Source of the DNA: Prostheceraeus crozeri
Lineage: Eukaryota > Platyhelminthes > Polycladida > Euryleptidae
Length of the DNA: 64,000 nucleotides
Direction: 5' to 3'
Assembly (NCBI GenBank): GCA_907163375.1
Contig: CAJQUW010002197.1
Span: 286,501-350,500 of the forward strand
In this document: in pieces, positions 35,652 to 46,500 of the stretch
How positions within the stretch are numbered: the stretch's first letter is position 1
How the letters are laid out: each line of letters begins with the position of its first letter
Notes under the pieces: model-generated
Seen by the model: the letters and a program-made list of their open reading frames with translations, nothing else
What the model was told of the DNA's origin: nothing
Database searches by the model: none
Program-made: the position numbers and the translations under genes

Positions 35652-35690
35652 CTTCTCCTTTTCACTGGCTTCTCTATCTACAGTTGATCC
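35652..35690 (-). CDS. Candidate 39-bp micro-exon upstream of 35473-35586
   Basis: Minus strand: acceptor CATCTCACTGTTACAG, exon encoding GSTVDREASEKEK, donor GTGAGTTG. Both borders are canonical and the phase fits the next exon. A longer stretch on the same strand at about 35967-36080 (QAESHINGVDREALHRKGDF then QGMLLKDYSPKLL, donor GTAAGAG) could be another exon. It does not join this one in frame as drawn, so at least one border or exon is missing from this model. Confidence 0.42.
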
Positions 35691-36104
35691 CTGTAACAGT
35701 GAGATGAGACTAAATGTTCGCATTATTTAATAGCAAAAGTACAGTGTCCAAATAGTTTCATGGCACAGCACGGGGGTAATACGTAGCTAAAAAAAAATAA
35801 TAATATGCGCAGTTATTGGGCGAATTTTTTGAAGCAAATGCTATGAGTTGATATAGCTCATCTACAAATAATTTTAAATTTATAATTTTCTGAGTATAAA
35901 GCAATTATAAAATTGAGTGCTGACAATTGATGTGTGTGTGAATTGGCGGATTATTCGCTCTCTTACTTGAGGAGCTTTGGACTGTAGTCTTTCAACAACA
36001 TTCCCTGGAAGTCACCTTTACGGTGTAGAGCTTCCCGGTCAACGCCATTAATATGGCTCTCAGCCTGACTTTTGAAACAAAATAGATTACAGGAAAGTAG
36101 TTTA

Positions 36105-36233
36105 AAGGTCCATTCACACCGGACGCGACGCGGTCCGTCTTCACGCGTCCAGAATTTCGTCCAGAACCTTGATAAACCTATGGCGCTGTTCACACAGAGA
36201 AGGACCGCGTCGCGTCCGGTGTGAATGTACCTT
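36105..36233. mobile_element. Short palindromic MITE with 32-bp arms
   Basis: AAGGTCCATTCACACCGGAC then GCGACGCGGTCC (36105-36136) is inverted at 36202-36233 with one mismatch. TTAA overlaps both ends (36102-36105 and 36232-36235), which suggests a TTAA-targeting family such as Kolobok or piggyBac, though the exact border is uncertain by a base. GC-rich arms with CG dinucleotides kept intact argue for recent insertion. Confidence 0.85.
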
Positions 36234-36408
36234 AAGATATCCATAAATTCGAGTTGTCCAATACTGGCATCTGTTGAATGCAGATCAAGAGTCTCGTGCT
36301 AAAAAACATATTTCAATGAGGTTTGTTGGACTTAATAATTTTGAATGTGCAATATGTCTCAATATGATACTGATTTGATTCATTCTGTCCATCTTCAACT
36401 TTCTGCAG

Positions 36409-36490
36409 GAGGTGAACGAGCCCTCAAATTTGCAATTATGGAAACCTGTTGGGCGTTTTCTCATCCACAGCCAGGAGAAAGGTGAAACTG
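36409..36490 (+). CDS. Candidate host exon, plus strand
   Basis: A good acceptor (CTTCAACTTTCTGCAG) and donor (CTG then GTAAGAAT) bound 82 bases that read EVNEPSNLQLWKPVGRFLIH then SQEKGET with one base left over. That base joins in frame to the exon at 37055. Family unknown. Confidence 0.5.
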
Positions 36491-37054
36491 GTAAGAATCA
36501 TCGTCGATATTTGTTTTGTATTTGATGAATTGAATTCAAACACAAATTCTATTTCTGAAATGATCGTAATATGAAGCGTGTCTATTCAATAATAAGGGAT
36601 ATGCATCATGTCTTCGATGAATTTCACACATTCAACCTATGCATCTGCTCTCGATTCATATTTGCATGATGCGACTTTCATTCTATCATCATCGGTATCT
36701 GACGTGCATCGACATCTCGGGGCACTTTAATTTCTAAATATTTGCTCTGAACTCGCTGAAGGTCTGAATGCAACGCATTTGGAACTTTCTGATGTTGGCA
36801 TTTTTTGCCCCTACTTCCTAATTTTTGTGCTATAAAAAGAAATTCAAAATTTCTCATATCTCCATTGTTTTATTCTTTTGAAAGTCTCAGAATTTTGCAG
36901 AATTTTGCTCATGAATTCTTATTGCTTCTATGATGCTAAAAGGGTTCTAAGTACTGAAAATTCACCTCTGAGTACAAAAATGTATTGATTCCCATTGTGC
37001 ATGGAATACAATTTGAAAATGCTTATGAAGTGTGTGATGATTTTCTTTCAACAG

Positions 37055-37248
37055 TGACCAAACCAATGTTCTCTGTGGCACAGCAGTTAAGTGCTTGGCC
37101 TAGCGATATATTGGTTCAGAGGCCGAGTTCCGAAAGTGTCAGTGGAGGTCGGCAGGGGGTAATCCGGACCATAAGTACTACAGCTCTTAAAAAGTCTACG
37201 TCAGCACCGTTGAAACTCTCGGCAGTGACTTTAAAAGCTCAAAGGTGA
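37055..37248 (+). CDS. Candidate terminal host exon, plus strand
   Basis: The acceptor TTTTCTTTCAACAG precedes an open frame reading VTKPMFSVAQQLSAWPSDIL then VQRPSSESVSGGRQG and ending KLSAVTLKAQR before a TGA. The splice phase matches 36409-36490 across a 564-base intron. The serine-rich, basic tail looks like a disordered C-terminus. I recognise no domain. The middle part could instead be a tRNA-like repeat (GGTTCAGAGGCCGAGTTCC), which lowers confidence. Confidence 0.45.
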
Positions 37249-39527
37249 CCGTTCCAACTGTGAAATGACACTCCAGCTCGAGGCACCTTCAAATGAGAGT
37301 TCAAAAGAAAACAATTTGAAGGTACAAAGTCATACGATTTGGAAAGTACACAAAATACTGCTTAAATCTGTAAATACTGCTAAATTCGCATAAGTGTAAA
37401 AAAGATGGTTCTAACTATCATACTTCTATATAGGGGGCGGCATAAAAAACGTGTGACTAAATTTTGAAGTAGCATAACTTCCTAATTATCCAACTGAAAT
37501 TGACAAATAAGTTCTCATTTTGAAAGCAATACACATCGTTATTACCATAATCAACATTGCAACAATTGCATTTGAGGATGAGAGCATAATGTGCATGCAA
37601 AGCAAAATAACTCGAAATCCCAAAAACTGGATGAAAGAAACAAAAAACGGAAAGGAAAAGCTAGCCTACTTCCAATTCTTCACTGAAGCGATGACCATCA
37701 TGGCGAAGTCTTTCTGCTGAACGCCAGAAATCTCGTATTTTCCTGTGTTATTTCTTCCAAAGTCTCCACGTCTCTTCCAAGTTGAACCCCAAACACTTTC
37801 ATTGAGAAAAAAGTCATCACACTTACTTTTGACCATTACACTGCATCCCATATATTCATGATTGATCATTGAGTCCTTCATTATGGGATCTCTCTATGTC
37901 TTTAGCAATTTTATAGAGGATGCAGTGCGGATGCAAGTGATGTAAACATTTTAACCATCGTCACCCTTTTCTCTCTAATGAGTTCTGACATAATTGAACA
38001 AAGATTTCCAGTTATAGGCCCGACTGCAATTACTTCTGATTCTAAAATTAAAATTCTATTTTTGTAGATAACTATATTGTTTTCATTATCGTTGCAATTT
38101 ATATTTTGTTCATGGCAATCGGAGCATTTTGAAGGAATTCACAGCAATCCGCAAGCGACGCACGACTATTTAGCTTATCTCTGCAAGGTATTGAAAATTC
38201 CTTTTTGCCCACTTAGTAAGATCCTGCATGTGCCATCGTTTGAATCAGTTTGCACTTCTAGCAAAGTGACACGCTTGAACAACTTAATTCTGTGTTTGTG
38301 GGTGCTTTTTCACTTTAACTTTAAACTTTTCAGGTTGATTAATGAACATTGCCTCGGAAGCTCTAAACAGAACCGAACTGCGTCACTCAATGTTGTGTTT
38401 TACAAATGATGTCAACGACACTCAGTTAGTATGTCTGGAACTCCCAGACACTTGAATCAGCGATGCAGTTCAGAGATGTCGTTGTAGTGAACTGCGAACT
38501 ACGGACGACGAACTGCGAACTGTCGTCTCAAATTTGATCATCGAAAGAAAGTCAAATACTTAAGCAATGCTGGCTTTCATGCGGTTAAAGTGGTTGAGAA
38601 CTTACTCGTTATTTTAGACGGTTGTGAGACACGATTGCAAATTGCGCCAAAAAAGAACTTTAGGCCTATTCTCCTGCTTAGACAAAAGTGTGACCTAACA
38701 TATTTGAATGTTTTTGTAAAAAATCCAAAGATTCTAAATTAGAAGTAAATTTCCCTCAAGATGGGATGCAATGTGGGTACCTTTAACAACATACCGCCGA
38801 TGAAATGCTAAACCTCAAGGACATCTTCAGATTGAATGCGATTGCGGCTTTTACCCAAACATGACGCAATACTTGATTGTTATTTATGAATATGTGACAA
38901 TGTTATTTCTATGCAAAATACTGACCGGACTCAGCGTCGGATAGCAAATATATTATTCACTAGTCTGGTATGCTTGTCTGTACAACTCTAATTCAACAAA
39001 CAGATTTTGCATAACAACAAAACAGTTTGTTACAAAACTTCTGAACTTCTGATTCTATTGTGATAAGTTCTCTATTTTTGTAAGCTATATTCATTAGAGG
39101 GTTTAAAGATGTTTTTTGGTGCAGAAGTGGTTGTGAGTGTAATGTGTGTATGTAGTACATTGTGTATTATACACCTGCAGCAAATGATATATGCATATTT
39201 TCATGTTGTGATGTGCTTGTTCATGAAAACTGTTTATACAGTGAAATTGACACAAAATAATAAATTTTGTGTTTAAAGGCAATATACATTAAACATTCTT
39301 TCTCTCGAAAACGGAGTGAATCCTAAGTTCAATCCATAAATACGTTTTTTCCAATTTTCATCCAACCATAATCACCTGTCAAAGTGATTGTGCATATTAA
39401 AAAGTGATAAAAAGTCATTAGATAGTGTTTTGTGCATGACGACTTAGTTTATAAACCTTAAGCAGAATTAATTGTCAACGTTTGAATCAATAATTTTGAT
39501 CATGGACAAAATGAAAATTCATAATAC
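37249..39527. other. Intergenic or intronic, nothing confidently recognised
   Basis: A plus-strand stretch at about 38115-38189 reads HFEGIHSNPQATHDYLAYLC before GGTATTG and looks exon-like, but no good acceptor was found. Repeated GAACTGCGAACT words lie near 38490-38520. Confidence 0.35.
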
Positions 39528-39740
39528 GGCGCTGTGGCCTCGTGGTAGAGTGTTCGCTCTGCGTCCGGGAGACCTTGGTTCAAACCTTTGTCGGGTCAAA
39601 CCTAAGACATTTAAATAGTGCACCCTACATTCTTGCTAAACACTCAGTAGAAAAATACTGAGAGTGGGATAAATAGCAACTCGGCCACATGGAAGAAAGC
39701 CTCCGTGCCTAAAGTGTTTCCGAATATAAGCAAATTTATC
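39528..39740 (+). mobile_element. tRNA-derived SINE, copy 4 (best reference copy)
   Basis: The head reads GGCGCTGTGGCCTCGTGGTA then GAGTGTTCGCTC, with an A box at 39535-39550 and a B box GGTTCAAACC at 39577-39586. The body has TCAAACCTAAGACATTTAAA, AACACTCAGTAGAAAAATAC and CTCGGCCACATGGAAGAAAG. The 3' part ends TTCCGAATATAAGCAAATTT. About 200 bases, typical for a SINE moved by a LINE in trans. Confidence 0.9.
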
Positions 39741-41649
39741 TATTTTTTATTTCAACAATGTTGATAAATTCACTGATGATAATTCCTACATTTTATCGAA
39801 ATGACGAGAAAAGTATAATTAACCTAATTACTTCCGCGGCCAGTTTAACTTCATGTCAATAGATTGATAGCTCACAAAATAATGGAGGGATGGCGGCAAT
39901 GCGAGGGCAGAAGACATTGATAAGTGCTGGAAATATTTAAATTGATATTTTCCTCGGGTAAACACACTACTGACACTTCGTCCAAGTTCATCTATTAGTA
40001 ATCATCAGTAAATAATGGCTTTCAAAAAAATATGCAAATTGAGTGTTAAATATTGAGTTGCATCCTCAGTTGAAGATGACGACATACCTACCTGAATATT
40101 TAGCTATTATATCCATCGTTATTGAAATATTATTCATTCTTTTATCTCAAATTTGCCCATTTGTGACTGCATGTGGATTGGAGGAGTTGTGATGATGTTT
40201 GGGACGTAAGAACAACTAAGCGAATTGACTTTTTTAACTGAACGATGTACTAAACGGCTCAGCTCAAAATCGAAATGAAGGGCGAACGAAATGACGGAAG
40301 AAAAGCATCAAGCTGAAACGAAAAATTCCCTTATTCGAATGCACTGGAGCCATCCTTCGATTTCTGTTATTGATTCTCGATCTGTGGATATTGTGCTTAT
40401 TAGTGGCCAGTGGCTACACTTACGCTGTGTTAAGTTGTGAAGACAGCAGACGTAGAGTTGTAAGACCTCAGTACATCACGTGTTTATTTGAAAAAGTGAA
40501 CATGCATATGCGGATATCACCAAAGAGGAGTTTGACTGAACCAGCTGATCTTTCATGCTTGTTGGTTATCTGTCAGTGCATGTCAAGTCCCTGTAGAAGA
40601 AGGTAAAATATCGGACTTCAAAGAATAAACAGTTTCTGTGAAAGCCGAAGGCACTTTTCTTTTCATCCGTATCACTACAGGGATGGCCGAATTATCCAGC
40701 TTCTATCAGACTGAACTTTTTTTCATAATAATAGACTATTTTTTAAACAAGCACAATTCATTTTACATTTATGTAATGTTAAATATATATCAACAGATGG
40801 AACTGAATCTCACTATATTTAGCAGTCACCTTTATCTCCGTACGTAGACAGTTGCTAAATGCAGACTTATTTCCCATTTTGCTTTCTCATTTTTTTATGC
40901 TGCAATATCCTATATTTAAAGAATACAATAATACTAACTCAATCATTGGGAAATCACTTCTCAGTATTTTCTATTAGTGATTCAAAATAGGAAGAGAAGA
41001 AATTATACTGTTTATTTGGTCTTGAATGTTTGTCGTAAACCTTACCGATACTCTAGCTATGCCTGGAATGATGGATATTGGATTTAAAGGAAAAGTTGAA
41101 AAGTTTATTGGATGAAGATATTTATACGAATAACTTTCATGTCAATGCTTAACTTCTCAGATATTCTTCCGAAATCAACTTCCAACTCGAAGATCAAACC
41201 ACGCGATTGTCTCTCACTGCAGCGGAGGCCTCCACGCCTGTTTACCGACAGGCAAAGTTGAGCAAGAGATTCCCGAAAGAGTTGATATGAAATTCAATTT
41301 GCTTACATGTTGGATATTTGCATTGATTTTCTGCCTTCCTGTAAATGAAAATTCTTAATGTCGTTGTAAAGATGACAACCCAACTCAATGCTGTCAGTGC
41401 AGTGTTTACATAATAGCTAGAATTTCAATCATTTGTCAAGATGATGAGTAGCGTGATTTTTCAAATTATGACGATTCAATTAATCTCCCGCGCTTTATGT
41501 AAATAACGTGAATCTTAACTCAAATGTATTGATCTGGATTATTAGTTTCTTACCTGACTTCATCTGAACTTTTCAGCAGTGTTGGACGCGATTTTCAATC
41601 GACTATGGATTATAGTGACCTGCGGGACCCGTAATCGCCCGTGCCTGTA
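39741..41649. other. Intergenic; weak dispersed repeat at 40050-40110
   Basis: AAATATTGAGTTGCATCCTC and the following CCTGAATATTTAGCTATT match 14310-14380. Nothing else recognised. Confidence 0.4.
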
Positions 41650-42404
41650 TATACGAGGGTCATCTAAAAAGTTTTTACCAATGGAAATGGTGATTAGAAT
41701 TCTATATTGATTATTACAAAGTTTCAAATTAGCTCATTGCCGACTCAGTCACGCAATTCTACCTTTCTGACATTTGTCAAAGGGCACCTGAAGACCTTGC
41801 ACGAATATGTCGATTGTTGGAGCGGCTTCAATTATGCACTGTTCTTTTGAGGATAATCACAGCCTAAAACGTGCACACACAATTCAGTAAGCACGCATCC
41901 CCATAATTCAAAAGAGGATCGAAATTAATCGAAATTCAGTAGGTATCTGACTTGCAAATGACTGACTTCCAGACTCATTTGCTCTCCATTCTGATTGAAG
42001 TTCACACCTCTCCAACGACGCATGTGATAATGCATTCAATTTCAAATCGAGGTACTGTCGAAATTTATGGTTAATGATAAAGCTCCTTGATTAAAATGCA
42101 AACAGCACATAATATTTCAGCACCATAAATTGCTAAAAAGTTGCCCGAGGCTTGTGATGACACTGTGTAATCAAGGAACTCACTGCAGTAAATAGATGGC
42201 CTTTTTTAACGATGATATTTGATCAACGTCTGATTTTCCAAGATCCGGGCGCCAGGCAACTGCTTTTACAAATGAATTGCTCCCAGACTGAATATTTATT
42301 GGAAAAGACGGTCGATAGACGTGTGGAGAGTTTTCACGTGAATTAACAAATTGCCCAAAATCTGTCCTAGCAATTCTTACCCAAAATCTTGTGCAATTTG
42401 TGTA

Positions 42405-43093
42405 AGGTGGGTTCCTCATGCTCTGTCTCCAGAACAGAAAGATAAGAGTGCGTATTGCTCAGCAGCTGCGTTTTGGGTGGAGAAGGGAAAGAGAGCATTT
42501 CTAAACCGCATTACAAACCTCGATGAAACTTGGGTACGAGCGCATGAACCGGCGCATGATAAGCCAGACACCAGATTGGAAAAATGAAGATGATCCGAAA
42601 AAGACTAAACCTCAAAATATTCGGCAGAACCCCTCGCGTCTGAAGCTGATGATTATCGTGGATTATGACGCGGAAGGAGTGATTCCGGTTCATGAAATTC
42701 CTGAAGATGCGATTGTTAATGCGGATTGCTATCCCACATTCTTGCGAATCAACTTACGACTGGCCATCAGAGGAAAAAGAACTCATCTTCTGCAGGACTG
42801 CATACTGCTCGCGTCGTGCAGAATCTGAAAGGCTTCTGGATGGGAAAAATTCACATCTTCCATATTCACCCTGTTTGAGCCGGTGGGATCATTATCTTTT
42901 TCCTGTATTCAAATTTCCAATGAGAGGCAAGCGGTACTCTGCAGATGAGGAAGCACTAGCTGCAACAGACCGCTCCATCAGAAACGTTGCTCGTCATTCT
43001 CCAGTAAGTGCAAGTCCCATCGTAATCCCCACTTTACCAGGACGCTGGGATCGTATAGTTGAGGCTGAGGGAAGCATTTTGGAGGAATATTAA
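42405..43093 (+). pseudogene. Mariner (mauritiana/irritans-like) transposase, broken
   Basis: Blocks in family order: RWVPHALSPEQKDKSAYCSA (helix linker, with the WVPHxL signature), ITNLDETWV (first catalytic Asp, TxDETWV), then LKLMIIVDYDAEGVIPVHEI, IRGKRTHLLQDC, a degraded HDNARPH-like block that should hold the second Asp, SPCLSRWDHYLFPVFKFPMR (from SPDLSPxDxxLF, with the third acidic residue D) and RGKRYSADEEALAATDRSIR. The blocks fall in three frames, so at least two frameshifts are present. The carboxyl end has a stop at 43091-43093. Confidence 0.88.
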
Positions 43094-43111
43094 AATAAAA
43101 AATAAATGAAC

Positions 43112-43322
43112 GTTGTTTATACTCGGAAGCACATTAGGCACGGAGCCTTTCTTCCATGTGGCCGAGTAGTCATTTACCACTCTCATTCTTTTTCGTGCTG
43201 TGTGTTCAGCAAGAACGCAGAGTGTACCTATTTCAAAAGTCTTAGGTTTGACCCGACCAAGATTTGAACCAAGGTCTCCCGGACGCAGAGCGAATACTCT
43301 ACCACAAGGCCACAGCGCCGGT
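43112..43322 (-). mobile_element. tRNA-derived SINE, copy 5, nested in the mariner
   Basis: The minus strand begins CACCGGCGCTGTGGCCTTGT with a B box GGTTCAAATC, then TCGGGTCAAACCTAAGACTT, ATGACTACTCGGCCACATGG and a tail AATGTGCTTCCGAGTATAAA. It lies between the transposase stop and the right mariner end, so it inserted after the mariner. It is nearly full length. Confidence 0.9.
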
Positions 43323-43599
43323 GGTATTGAATGTCAAAAGCAAAGATTAATTTTTATTATTGATGAGTAATGGTTCATTGTTTAATGATAATACATAATA
43401 GAGGAAGTCGACCGCTGCAACAATCCATATACTCTTGGAAGGTCTTCAGATGGCCTTCGACAAATGTCAGTAGGGTAGAATTACGTAAATGAGTCGGCAA
43501 TTAACTAATTTGAAAGATTTTAATAATCAATATGGAATTTTGATCATCATCTCCACTTTGAAGGCCGTCGTCACGAACATTTTAGATCACCCTCGTATA

Positions 43600-46500
43600 T
43601 GCGTCTCTGCATTGAAATATCACTCATAATACGATAACTATTTTATTTAAGACGAAATAGATTGAAATGATGATGCCCAATTCTCATGCCAAATCTTCAT
43701 TAGATCGCTATTTCCTAATTTACTGTGTTTAATGCTCTAATGCAATTACTGCCAATACTTATTGGTCACATACTGACCATCACGAAAAATCAAAATTCTT
43801 GGGTATATGATAAAAGTACTTTTTGTTGAGCTCCCTACGGCAAGAAATCGCCTGATACTCTCATATGTTACTTGTATAAATGTAAGAAAAGTCTATAAAC
43901 TGAAAAAGGTAGGGCTGCACGCGGCTAATCTGCTGGAACCGGCTATCGGGTCGGTGCTCTGTAATAGGCGAAATCGATCAAATTGATGATGTTTACTTCA
44001 TTTACTATAGGCCTATCATTTCATTCATAATTGATTCATTTTATCTGTTCTCGTAGTCACAGCAAACATGGAGGGAAAATATTTAATGCATGCAGCATAA
44101 TTGATCCAACTAAGAAAGCATAATTCAATTCTTTATCAACTCAATTCAAACTTGTAATTTGCACATCATGAAAATGAAGCTTTCTGAAAATCACAGCTAG
44201 ATCGTAAGCAAACATTTAGCTTCTTAAAAATTGATCAAATATTTTTTATTAACCGCAGGAACTCAATCTACACAAAAAACTGAATCTTTTGATATAAAAA
44301 CTTACACTGCATGCTGACATCTTTCTGAGTTGACACTCTGCCTACTATACATGTATACATGTATACTTACTATATGCCCGCGATGACAGGTACACCCGCA
44401 GATATCACAATCACTTCATCAGTGCAATTTGTTTCATTTGAGTGCTGATAGTTTAGCATGAATTTAATTTTCCTCTTATCACCATTCGGGTTTAAAAGAT
44501 ATATTATTTGCTTTTGATGTGTTTTCATAACAGCATTTTACATCGTTTCTTTTCAATTTGACAACATATTGAATGTGTCGGCAGTATAAATCTGTTTTGA
44601 TGTGTGAAATAGAGCGGCTGTAATGCCGACAGCATGTTATTCTTAAGCCTGCAAAATCTCATGTCTTATACAACCTACAACATGTACTTCCTATTTACCG
44701 ACAGCAACATAATTTCTTGGCAGCAATCTGAAATCTGCGCAACCGCCTCTTTAGTAAGCCATGCATGAGCAGCAGGATTACTGGTTCAATTTTCTTAATC
44801 TGCACTCGCTTTAAATAAGACGCCAAGGCGCCTCTCATCTAGTCTTTGTCATACTCATCAATTACTGGGACCTTAATCTAAGTTTGAAAGCATCGCGTAT
44901 TTCAAAGCAGGCTAAAAGCACTGCTTGAGAAACATGTTTGAAAACATGGTTTAAAACATGTTTAAAGCAAGTCATCACGGGCAAGTTATTATTGTAGGGC
45001 ATAAAACTGATTTTCAAAAAAGTGGTTTGTTAGGTCCTGAATGTAATATACATATAAATGATATCTAGTGACTATCAAACCCATCTAAACACCAAGGAGA
45101 CATTTATGAAATTCGAGAAAATGTCAATATCTTTAAGTTTTCATAAATAAACTTTAAATCAAAAATGTCACTGTTGGTTTAAGTCAAAAATGCCGCCGAA
45201 AATCTTAGTTAAGATTACTACAGGCGGTAGAAAATTGAATATGTCATTAATTAAGTTTGACTTTCCAGTGGAGTCAGTGCAGCAATTTTTAGTGAAATGT
45301 TGAAGATACGCTAAAACTGAAATATTAAGTTTCGGCGTGGATAGGGCTAAGAGAGGGAGGGAGGGAGAGAGGGCTTTAAAGCAGTGTTTTTAGCATTCAA
45401 TGTGATGTGATGGGGCTCCAGTATTTTCAAATTAAAACTTTTAACTGAAATCTAACAAAACATTCAATTTAATCTGCATATATATATATATATATATATA
45501 CATCAAATAAGCATAATGTGAAACATACATGTATATTTGCAAAAAGTTCATCATAATCATTTTAGAACTTTGATCCCAAATTATTTCTCATGATAAACTC
45601 ATTGAATACCCTTTAAACATAAATGTTATCGAATTTTTGACTTCTTTCAACTTGCAAGCCATTGCCACAAAAAATATTTAAATTAATCGAAAATTTGAAA
45701 TAATTTAGATCTTTGCATGAAAAGAAAGAAGCATAGAAAAGTTCAGTTTTATTCTAACCGATATTTATGATCGCCCTTTTATATATGAAGCTGTGATAAC
45801 CCTTAATAAAAATGCCAGTCAAATGCCATTAATGTAGGCATGTAATTCATACAATATTCTACTCTGGTAAAAGCATCATCATTTTTCAAGTAGGCCCTAC
45901 TGGCTTACATTTTTTTCATTTTCCTCTCACTCTTGCAGCACATCAAAAATCCAAGGCCCTTTTTCAAAACTATGGGGACCACTTAAAGGCCTCATGGCCC
46001 ACCTTGAGAAGCACAGCTATAGGACATCCGTAAAGTGATGCTAAAACTTGCAAATACAGTATTTTCTGCATGCACTTTTTATTGTTCTGTGTGCAGCAAT
46101 ACAAGTCCCCTCCCCGTTCTCACGTAAAATTGAGATGCAAAGGTGTCCGGCATTTTAATCATTAACAAACTTCGACTGCTTCATTTTCTGTTAAACTGGT
46201 ACAAGTATATGCTATTTTTGAATTATTATTTTACATCGTTTGTCACATGTCACAAGAAATTTTCACAAATTTCCGATGAAAGCATTGAAAATTCAAATTG
46301 AAACTTGTGAAGTCATCGACATTATTTTTGTTAAAGCCAAACTTTAAGCAACGTGTCAATGGACAGAATCTTGTTTACAGAAACCTGAATTAATAAACCA
46401 ACTGTTTTGAGTTCTAAAGATGATGGGTTTCGTATCAGATACATAAACTGTCAATTCAGTACATTTGTGAACGAGAAACGGTCATATGACCTGTGCAATG

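Larger units (their letters stand above)
41652..43597 (+). mobile_element. Mariner transposon with a nested SINE, 1.95 kb
   Basis: The ends TACGAGGGTCATCTAAAAAG (41652 on) and, inverted, TACGAGGGTGATCTAAAATG (43597 back) are mariner terminal repeats. TA flanks both (41650-41651 and 43598-43599). A transposase runs on the plus strand from about 42400 to 43093. The SINE at 43112-43322 accounts for about 210 bases. The first 700 bases inside the left end should hold the N-terminal domain but are unreadable, so that part is decayed or replaced. Confidence 0.9.

Noticed and set aside
36988-37054. ATG-initiated start of the plus frame at 36985
   Set aside because: The segment before 37055 has intron-like character with a polypyrimidine tract and AG. 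The splice phase with 36409-36490 explains the open frame better.
38077-38189. Exon reading HFEGIHSNPQATHDYLAYLC
   Set aside because: A weak donor follows, but no convincing acceptor or neighbouring exon was found; kept only as a note.
39528-39600. Functional tRNA gene
   Set aside because: A and B boxes are present, but the acceptor stem does not pair and the unit continues into a SINE body shared by several copies.
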